Below are positions 55,148 through 61,848 of a stretch of 64,000 nt of DNA, one piece after another. The stretch covers positions 1 to 64,000 of the forward strand of contig NZ_JAKLWS010000002.1 in the NCBI RefSeq assembly GCF_022012475.1, read 5' to 3'. The stretch is from Rhodohalobacter sulfatireducens. Lineage in GTDB: Bacteria; Bacteroidota; Rhodothermia; Balneolales; Balneolaceae. The notes below the pieces were generated by a model that saw nothing but the letters and a program-made list of their open reading frames with translations, had not been told where the DNA came from and did not search any database. A program made the position numbers and the translations under genes. Within the stretch, counting starts at the first letter, position 1. Each line of letters starts with the position of its first letter.

Positions 55148-56419
55148 ATGTACTCATTGTTTAAAAAAATCAGTTTTAGTCTTCTCATCTCTGCAATTTT
55201 TATTACCGGTTCAGTCTACTCTCAGGACAGGGAGGAATACCGTGATGAGGCGATAGAGATCCTGGAAAGCGTACCTCTTTTTGATGGTCATAATGATGCC
55301 CCGTACCAGTACAGGTACAGGGTCGGGTATAAATTTTCGGAACTCGATTTTTATGATACCACTCAGCTCGAGAATCCTATGCAAACCGATATTCCGAGGC
55401 TAAAAGAGGGGAGGGTTGGAGTCCAGTGGTGGTCGGTTTTTGTGAGTGCCAATATCCCGGAAAACGAAGCGGTGGTTCAAACAATGGAGCAGATCGATTT
55501 TGTAAAGAGAATGGCAAAGAAGTACCCGGAAGTATTTGAAATGGCCTATACCGCGGATGATGTTGAACGAATTTTTGAAAATGGGAAAATTGCTTCTTTA
55601 GTGGGAATGGAAGGCGGACATTCTATTGCAAATTCTTTGGGTGTGTTGAGACAGTTTTACGATTTGGGAGCACGGTATATGACTATTACTCACAGCCGGA
55701 CTCTCGATTGGGCTGATGCATCTACGGATGCCCCCGAACACGACGGATTGAGTGAGTTTGGAGAAGAAGTCATTCGGGAAATGAACCGGTTGGGAATGTT
55801 GGTTGATCTGTCTCATGTAGCAAAGACAACCATGCGCGATGCCATTGAAATTTCGGAAGCCCCGGTGATGTTTTCTCACTCTTCGGCACGGGCGGTTTGC
55901 GGTCACGTACGAAATGTACCGGATGAAATTCTGCCACTCGTGAAAGAAAACGGCGGAATTATTATGGTCACATATGTCGGGTCATACGTATCCGAAGAGC
56001 TGAGGCAGTATATTGCAGATCGTGAAGCATATGAACGAAGATTGGAATACCTGTACCAGGGAGAGGTGGATCTGATTGCCGAAAAGATGGAGGAGTGGAG
56101 AGAAGAGCATGAAGCCCCAACTTCAACGTTGAATCAACTTGCCGATCATATCGATCATCTTCGGGATGAAATGGGTGTCGATTACATTGGAATCGGTGGC
56201 GATTACGATGGCACATCCATTCTTCCTGAAGGTCTCGAAGATGTATCCACCTACCCTGATCTATTTGCCGAATTACTCAAGAGAGGATATTCGGAAGAAG
56301 ACTTAAGAAAAATCGCAGGGCTTAATATGCTCCGAGTGATGAGAGGAGCTGAAGAAACTGCTGAAAGATTACAAAATGAGCGAGAGCCCTCGGAAGTGTT
56401 AATTTCAGATTTTGAATAA
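55148..56419 (+). CDS. Secreted membrane-type dipeptidase (peptidase M19)
   Basis: Zinc dipeptidase of the renal dipeptidase family, 423 aa, with signal peptide (ends VYS). Metal ligands are in FDGHNDAP (H48, D50), GMEGGHSI (bridging Glu), MLVDLSHV and FSHSSARAV; YIGIGGDYDG carries the late Asp. It would cleave dipeptides, including D-amino-acid-containing ones, in the periplasm. An ATG with AGATCCAAC upstream gives no strong ribosome site. A repeat-rich spacer follows. Confidence 0.93.
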   Translation: MYSLFKKISFSLLISAIFITGSVYSQDREEYRDEAIEILESVPLFDGHNDAPYQYRYRVGYKFSELDFYDTTQLENPMQTDIPRLKEGRVGVQWWSVFVSANIPENEAVVQTMEQIDFVKRMAKKYPEVFEMAYTADDVERIFENGKIASLVGMEGGHSIANSLGVLRQFYDLGARYMTITHSRTLDWADASTDAPEHDGLSEFGEEVIREMNRLGMLVDLSHVAKTTMRDAIEISEAPVMFSHSSARAVCGHVRNVPDEILPLVKENGGIIMVTYVGSYVSEELRQYIADREAYERRLEYLYQGEVDLIAEKMEEWREEHEAPTSTLNQLADHIDHLRDEMGVDYIGIGGDYDGTSILPEGLEDVSTYPDLFAELLKRGYSEEDLRKIAGLNMLRVMRGAEETAERLQNEREPSEVLISDFE

Positions 56420-56423
56420 CTTA

Positions 56424-56446
56424 CACCGGCAGCTTGCCCGGCATTT
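56424..56446. repeat. CCGGCAGCTTGCCCGG hairpin repeat, copy 1
   Basis: ACACCGGCAGCTTGCCCGGC contains a GGGCA-AGC-TGCC palindrome. It is nearly the reverse complement of the copy at 56795-56814, so the two bracket the spacer before lysA. Further variants occur on the other side of lysA at about 58054 and 58160. Confidence 0.6.
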
Positions 56447-56515
56447 TAAGTTTACACCTGGTTAATTTTGACAATAGCCACGAAAACACCTTAGCACAAA
56501 ATTTTCTCTTTTCGT

Positions 56516-56771
56516 GATTCTGAGTTTCAAAAGAGGTAAGACTAAATCACATTTTCCCAAACTGGCGCAAGTGTTAAATCCGGTACTTCAAAGCATAAAT
56601 TGGAATAATGTTAGATCATGTCTTTCTGGAAAAAATTTATCTACAATCCGTAAATCAAGGATGTCACTTGTGCCTTTTTTTAATGAAAAGGGCACAAGTG
56701 ACGCTTCGCTGAACACTTGCGCCAGATGGGGATTCTGAGTTTCAAAGGAGGTAAGACTAAATCACATTTTC
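56516..56771. mobile_element. Candidate MITE-like element: 41-bp direct repeats around nested inverted repeats
   Basis: Direct repeats 56516-56556 and 56731-56771 are 41 bp with one mismatch. Between them, CTGGCGCAAGTGTT (56562-56575) and AACACTTGCGCCAG (56712-56725) are perfect 14-bp inverted repeats, and inside lies a second pair GTCACTTGTGCC (56663-56674) / GGCACAAGTGAC (56691-56702). The nesting fits a small non-autonomous mobile element or a structured RNA. No coding sequence is inside. Confidence 0.5.
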
Positions 56772-56794
56772 AGCATAAAGTAAAGAATAGTACC

Positions 56795-56814
56795 AGGCAA
56801 GCTGCCCGGTGTAA
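56795..56814. repeat. GGCAAGCTGCCCGG hairpin repeat, copy 2
   Basis: AGGCAAGCTGCCCGGTGT lies within 22 bp of the lysA stop codon and is inverted relative to copy 1 at 56424-56446. The internal palindrome may double as transcript-end hairpin for lysA. Confidence 0.6.
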
Positions 56815-56816
56815 AT

Positions 56817-57992
56817 TTAATCCGTAACAGCTTTCTCCACCAACTCATCTGAGTAATAAGCTTTCACTTGTTTCCTCAGGTTGAAACCGCTGCTCATCAC
56901 TTCACCGTAGGCCCCGGCGCTTCGAATAGCAAGAAGATCACCGCGCTGAACCTCCGGTAGTGAAATTCCGCGTCTGAATGTATCGGATGATTCACAAATC
57001 GGACCGACAACATCATAGGTAATCGGTTCTTTATCACTCGTGAGAATATTAATTGAATGCTCAGCCTGGTAGAGGGCAGGCCTTATCAACTCAGTCATGC
57101 CTGCATCAATCACTGCAAAATGTGTGGAGACACCTTCTTTAATAAACAACACTTTTGAGATCAAACTCCCACACTGACCTACAATACTTCGTCCAAGTTC
57201 AAAGTGAACTTCCTGGTCCGGTTTTACATCCAGGTAATTATCAAAAAGCTCAAAAAAGGATTTGAAATTCGGCATCGCCTCTTCTTCAGGTTTTTTGTAA
57301 TTGATACCCAAACCGCCTCCTAAATTGATATGCTGAAGATTATATCCTTTTCCTTCAAAAATATTTTGAAACTCATTTACCCGCTCACAAAGTTGTCGAT
57401 ATGATTCTAGATCAGTTACTTGCGAGCCGATATGAAAATGGATGCCTGTTAGTTTGATTGCAGCCAGCTTTGGTAATAGCTCGAAGAGATCAGAAAATCG
57501 ATCAGGATGGATGCCAAATTTGTTTTCGTGAAGGCCGGTGGTGATATATTTATGTGTTTTTGCCGATACATTCGGGTTCAGGCGAAGCGCAACTTTTGCC
57601 ACTTTTTCTGATTGTGATGCTAAATCATTTAATACTTCCAGTTCCTGGAGCGATTCGCAATTGAATGAAAAGATATCATGATCCAGCCCAATCTGAATCT
57701 CCTCATCCGTTTTACCAACACCGGCAAATGCAATTTGGTCGGGGCTGAAGCCGGCTTCAATCGAACGTTCAATTTCAGGACCGCTAACACAGTCAATTCC
57801 AAACCCTGCCTCCAGCATTTTCTCTAAAATCCGGAAGTTGTAATTGGCTTTAATTGCAAAATGGATGTGATATCCTTTTGACTGGCCGTGTAGTTTTACT
57901 TGCTCAATCGTTTTGTCGAGCAGATCCATATCATAAAAGTAAAACGGCGTTTTTAGCGATTTAAACGTTTCTATTTGGCTTTTTTTGAACAT
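56817..57992 (-). CDS. lysA: Diaminopimelate decarboxylase
   Basis: PLP enzyme for the last step of lysine biosynthesis, meso-DAP to L-lysine. The 391-residue protein has the PLP lysine K48 in HFAIKANYNFRIL, the FGIDCVSGPEIE motif, HIGSQVTD, INLGGGLGINY, and the C-terminal CESSDTFRRGISLP substrate loop. No other lysine gene is adjacent. Both flanks hold copies of the same hairpin repeat family. Confidence 0.95.
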   Translation of the reverse strand: MFKKSQIETFKSLKTPFYFYDMDLLDKTIEQVKLHGQSKGYHIHFAIKANYNFRILEKMLEAGFGIDCVSGPEIERSIEAGFSPDQIAFAGVGKTDEEIQIGLDHDIFSFNCESLQELEVLNDLASQSEKVAKVALRLNPNVSAKTHKYITTGLHENKFGIHPDRFSDLFELLPKLAAIKLTGIHFHIGSQVTDLESYRQLCERVNEFQNIFEGKGYNLQHINLGGGLGINYKKPEEEAMPNFKSFFELFDNYLDVKPDQEVHFELGRSIVGQCGSLISKVLFIKEGVSTHFAVIDAGMTELIRPALYQAEHSINILTSDKEPITYDVVGPICESSDTFRRGISLPEVQRGDLLAIRSAGAYGEVMSSGFNLRKQVKAYYSDELVEKAVTD

Positions 57993-58053
57993 CAGATTGA
58001 TTTGTTTAGCAGGATGCTAAGAATAAGAATTTTAGGAATGAAATGTGTATACG

Positions 58054-58185
58054 TACAACGGGCAGCTTGCCAGTTACTGACCAACATAAAATAAAGATGA
58101 ACAGAAAACAGGGTGCCCTTCAGCCATTAAAGAATCTTTACAATAAACAAGGGTCCAGGTGCCGTACAAGCTGTCCGGCGTACAA
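58054..58185. repeat. GGCAGCTTGCC-type hairpin repeats, copies 3 and 4
   Basis: ACGGGCAGCTTGCCAG near 58058 and ACAAGCTGTCCGGCGTAC near 58167 are variants of the repeats on the other side of lysA. They are in opposite orientation to each other, about 100 bp apart, as in the pair at 56424/56795. Confidence 0.5.
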
Positions 58186-58205
58186 GGAGAGCCATCACCA
58201 TTAAT

Positions 58206-59237
58206 TTATTCCATTATTCCATAAAGTTGAATTCCTTCATCCTCATACTCATCTCCCGGACTCCAGAAAGGTGCGTCGGCAGCATTGGCAATTTGTTGAG
58301 CCGAAAGAATATACGCCCTTGCATAGTCGGTTATGTAATCAAAGTTAATTGTGTCTGATTCATCCGTTGGCTGATGGTAGTAGTACTGGATATCTTCATC
58401 AAATGCCGTAAAACCGAGGCTGAAAGTTGGGGCCGGAATTCCTTTTCGGGCAAAATGGACGTTATCTGATCGATTGAAAAGTCCCAATTCAGGTACAGGG
58501 CTTGGGATGGCTTCGAGTCCAAATGCTTGAACCGATGATTCAAAAATTGATTCTGCATCGGTTCGCTCTAACCCGACAACTGTTACTTTTGTAGTGTCGT
58601 TATAACCGGCTCCGTCGATATTCAGGTTGTAAACAATTTGATCTAACGGCACAACGGGATTTTCAGCAAAATATCCGCTTCCGATCAGGCCAAGCTCTTC
58701 TGCACCCCAAAGTGCAAATATCACAGATCTTTTTGGCGGGTGTTCTGTAAAATACTTCCCGGCAGCCATCACGGTTGCCACACCAACCGCATTATCGCGG
58801 GCACCGTTGTAGATAGAATCGCCTTCTGCGGTTGCTGGCCCCACGCCAACATGATCATAATGAGCGGCAAGTAAGACGTATTCGTCACGCAGAGCAGGAT
58901 CTGAACCTTCGATCAACCCGATTACATTTTTGCTTTTAACTATCGACGAATCTCTCATTGTAACATCAAATTCCTGGAAATAAGAATCGTAGCCCGGAGC
59001 TGTCGAAACATCGTAAGCCGTAAACCAGTCAGCTATATATTTTGCGGAAATATCGATTTCAGGTGTTCCGGTTGCACGTCCTCGTAGTTCATCCGACGAT
59101 AAAAAGTGGATATTTAGTTCAAGGTCATCCTGGGAAACCCTTGCTTCAATTTGGTTAACAGAATTCTGTGCCTGGCTGCAGGAGAAAAGCCATGGAGACA
59201 GGAAAGCAAACATGAAAGTGTACATCAATCTTTTCAT
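58206..59237 (-). CDS. M28-family metallopeptidase, lipoprotein
   Basis: A 343-residue predicted lipoprotein (SPWLFSC) of the M28 aminopeptidase family. The zinc ligands are seen in order: LAAHYDHVGVG (His), NGARDNAVGVA (Asp), LWGAEELGLIGS (Glu, Glu), then a later Asp in YNLNIDGAGYN and a His near the end (YYYHQPTD). A PA-type insertion is not seen. Probably an outer-membrane or periplasmic aminopeptidase. The downstream spacer holds lysA-flanking repeats. Confidence 0.9.
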   Translation of the reverse strand: MKRLMYTFMFAFLSPWLFSCSQAQNSVNQIEARVSQDDLELNIHFLSSDELRGRATGTPEIDISAKYIADWFTAYDVSTAPGYDSYFQEFDVTMRDSSIVKSKNVIGLIEGSDPALRDEYVLLAAHYDHVGVGPATAEGDSIYNGARDNAVGVATVMAAGKYFTEHPPKRSVIFALWGAEELGLIGSGYFAENPVVPLDQIVYNLNIDGAGYNDTTKVTVVGLERTDAESIFESSVQAFGLEAIPSPVPELGLFNRSDNVHFARKGIPAPTFSLGFTAFDEDIQYYYHQPTDESDTINFDYITDYARAYILSAQQIANAADAPFWSPGDEYEDEGIQLYGIME

Positions 59238-59272
59238 CAGATATATATTAAGCTTAGTTGTTTGTGATCAGA

Positions 59273-60577
59273 TTACGAATCAGACCGAAAAATGTTTTTT
59301 GCTAATGGGATCATAAAAAGGGCAAAGATAACAAATGAGAGGAGAAGAATTGCAGTAGGAGAGATCCATTCAGAATTGGTCACCCGAAATGAAGCCCGAA
59401 ATAGATTAGTCAAACCAATCAGCACTGTTAGATAGACAACGACGGCGGTCACGAGATTGTAGATTGAGCTGTTTTGATGCTCTTTTTTGATGATACCGGA
59501 ATTGTTGATCATCAAAAAGAGAATGATAGCAATGACAGGCAGGATGATTCCATTGAGTGCCTGGGCCAGGATAATTACCGGAACGGGTTGAAAGTTCAGG
59601 AACCCGAAAATAATTCCAATAAGCAATACAATTAACCAAACCGAGCGGAAGCGCAGAGTTTGTTCACCCCATTTTTGATTAGGTCCGGGTTTGGATAGAA
59701 GTGATTGAGCTGTAATGGAAGCCGCCAGTGCAGCTGTAAGGGTAGAACTGATTCCGGCGCCAAACAGACCAACTCCCAAAAGTGCATACGCCCAGTTCCC
59801 AAGGCGCTCAGAAAGTGCCAGGGCGAGTGCTTCAAATGTAAATTGCCCCGAGATGGCCGTACCGGTTAACAGAATAGTGATGGAGATAAATCCTCCCAGC
59901 CCGATTGCAACAAATATACTCATCTTCATTTCAGACAAATTTTGGGTATGTTTTAAACCAGAGCCCAGGAAAATATTATAGGGCACAACGGTCGTTCCAA
60001 TCAAACCTAAAACAAGTAATTCTGAACCGGTGGGGATGGTTGGAGTCAGCCCGTCTGCTAAAAGTTGAAGAATATCATGGGGTATCAGGAAAGCAGTAAT
60101 TAAAAAGCAGAATCCCATTACGGCCACAACAATTCCAAGGAGTGTAGCAATCTGCTGAACAGTTCCCCGCCACAGTAAAACTCCCGCAATGGTGCCAATA
60201 CCTCCGACAGTGATCCATTGTGGAATGGAAGCAAATAAGAGTGAAATTCCCGATGCGGCGCCAACAATGTTTCCTGCTTCGAATGCGGCACAACCGGTTA
60301 GAATAGAGATCAAAACCAGGCCTGTAATAATCTTACCCCACTTGGATTCTGAGTATTCTCTCTGGATTGCTTCACCGAGATTCATTCCTGAAACTGCATA
60401 TATACGAGCTGCACTCTCTTGCAATACATAGCAAGCGATAATGGAAAAAATGAGTGCCCAGATCAGTTTATAGCCAAATTCAGCTCCTGCTGATGCAGCC
60501 GTTGTCACAGTTCCGGGACCGATAAACGCCGCAGAAAGGATCGACCAAAAGAGTATATTCAGGAATCGTTTTTTCAT
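59273..60577 (-). CDS. Nramp-related divalent-metal transporter with atypical metal site
   Basis: A 434-residue membrane protein of the Nramp fold (about 11 TMs). The canonical TM1 motif DPGN reads GPGT (20-23) and the TM6 MPHN reads VPYN (198-201): the metal-binding Asp, Asn and Met are replaced by Gly, Thr and Val. The known Mg2+-transporting Nramp-related (NRMT) group also has altered sites, so manganese/iron uptake should not be assumed. The neighbouring gene is an M28 peptidase with a 35-bp gap. Confidence 0.85.
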   Translation of the reverse strand: MKKRFLNILFWSILSAAFIGPGTVTTAASAGAEFGYKLIWALIFSIIACYVLQESAARIYAVSGMNLGEAIQREYSESKWGKIITGLVLISILTGCAAFEAGNIVGAASGISLLFASIPQWITVGGIGTIAGVLLWRGTVQQIATLLGIVVAVMGFCFLITAFLIPHDILQLLADGLTPTIPTGSELLVLGLIGTTVVPYNIFLGSGLKHTQNLSEMKMSIFVAIGLGGFISITILLTGTAISGQFTFEALALALSERLGNWAYALLGVGLFGAGISSTLTAALAASITAQSLLSKPGPNQKWGEQTLRFRSVWLIVLLIGIIFGFLNFQPVPVIILAQALNGIILPVIAIILFLMINNSGIIKKEHQNSSIYNLVTAVVVYLTVLIGLTNLFRASFRVTNSEWISPTAILLLSFVIFALFMIPLAKNIFRSDS

Positions 60578-60796
60578 TCAGCAAGTGCAGACACTGTTTT
60601 ACCTTCTTGTGAATTTTAGTACAATAAGAGCAGTTATATTAATTGAGTGCTAATATGTAGAAAAAGATTCAGGAAGCAAATCACCTTTTTTACAATTGTT
60701 CGGTAGAAATATGTTGAAGATTCTTTCTGATTTAATTGGAGTGAGAGGACTCTCCAATATTTTGATCTTCTGTTGCGTTCATAAATAAAATTTACC

Positions 60797-61834
60797 ATGG
60801 AAAAACTTGTCAGATTTACCAGCTGTTGGAAAGCATTTTTTTTGGTGTTATTTGCATTTTTGATGAGCTGTTCGGGAACCAGAGAGGTGGCCAGTGGTCC
60901 AAATGACAGAGGTTACTATAAGAATCACTTGCAGTCTCAGGAGGTGAGAGATGATATAAAAAAAGGTTTTCGTTCGGTGGTTCGAATTCAAAATAATGTC
61001 ATCTATCGCACTTACCAGTTTTACATAGATGATCTGCCGCGCCGATCGGAACTGGAAGGTGTAGCCTTAGAGAGTGTTGCTGCTCAAACATACCTTGAAG
61101 ATCAATCCACTGCAGGTACTGCTATTGTTTTGAGTGAGTTCCGAGGTAAATTTGCGATGCTGACGGCCGCTCATACTGTTTTCTATCCTGATACTGTGTG
61201 GCATTATCATTCCAGTTCAAATAACCAGCAAGGTCGACTCGTAGAGGCGGTATCAGTGAGGGAATCAGTGAATTATATATTACTGAATGATAAAGGTGTG
61301 ATTAAGCTGGATCTTGTAACGTATGATTCGAATCGGGATTTGGCTGTTATGACCAATGTTGAAGCGCGTGAAGACTTGATGACGCCACTCTCGTTATCTA
61401 TTGGCGAGTCTGATGAACTTGAATGGGGGGATATTGTGTATGCACTGGGTTATCCCAAAGGTGCACAAATGGTAACAATGGGTACGGCAAGCCGCAGTGA
61501 CCACCCCACTAGGAGCATTCTGATAGATGCATCCTTTAATCGTGGATTTAGCGGAGGTGCACTGTTTGCTGTTCGAAATGATGGCTCCGGACTTGAATTT
61601 ATAGGCGTGGTAACCTCTGCTCTTGGTGAGAGTGAGACCTACCTTGCACCGGTGGCATCGCGCCGAGAAGCCTACGATCCGGATGTACCCTACACAGGTG
61701 AAATTTTTGTTAAAACTGCTCCTCGAATCAATTACGGAATCACGAATGCGGTTGATTCTAAAGAAGTGAAAGAGTTTTTGAGAGAAAATGAAGAACAATT
61801 AAATAATTACGGCGTGGTTCTTCCCAGGCGGTAG
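60797..61834 (+). CDS. Trypsin-like serine protease, lipoprotein
   Basis: A 345-residue predicted lipoprotein (FLMSC). The trypsin-fold triad is readable: H126 in LTAAHTVF, D181 in NRDLAVM and S252 in RGFSGGALF, as in DegP/HtrA-type domains, with no PDZ domain after it. The family may degrade or sense misfolded envelope proteins. It is monocistronic; the spacer upstream is 219 bp. Confidence 0.85.
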   Translation: MEKLVRFTSCWKAFFLVLFAFLMSCSGTREVASGPNDRGYYKNHLQSQEVRDDIKKGFRSVVRIQNNVIYRTYQFYIDDLPRRSELEGVALESVAAQTYLEDQSTAGTAIVLSEFRGKFAMLTAAHTVFYPDTVWHYHSSSNNQQGRLVEAVSVRESVNYILLNDKGVIKLDLVTYDSNRDLAVMTNVEAREDLMTPLSLSIGESDELEWGDIVYALGYPKGAQMVTMGTASRSDHPTRSILIDASFNRGFSGGALFAVRNDGSGLEFIGVVTSALGESETYLAPVASRREAYDPDVPYTGEIFVKTAPRINYGITNAVDSKEVKEFLRENEEQLNNYGVVLPRR

Positions 61835-61848
61835 ATTCAGCAGTTCGG

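Larger units (their letters stand above)
56420..56816. other. 397-bp repeat-rich intergenic region between dipeptidase and lysA
   Basis: The whole spacer is made of repeats: GGCAAGCTGCC-type hairpins at both ends (56424-56446 and 56795-56814, in opposite orientation), a 41-bp direct repeat (56516-56556, 56731-56771) and nested inverted repeats between. The small ORF on the plus strand at 56514 reads through these and is not accepted. Confidence 0.6.
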
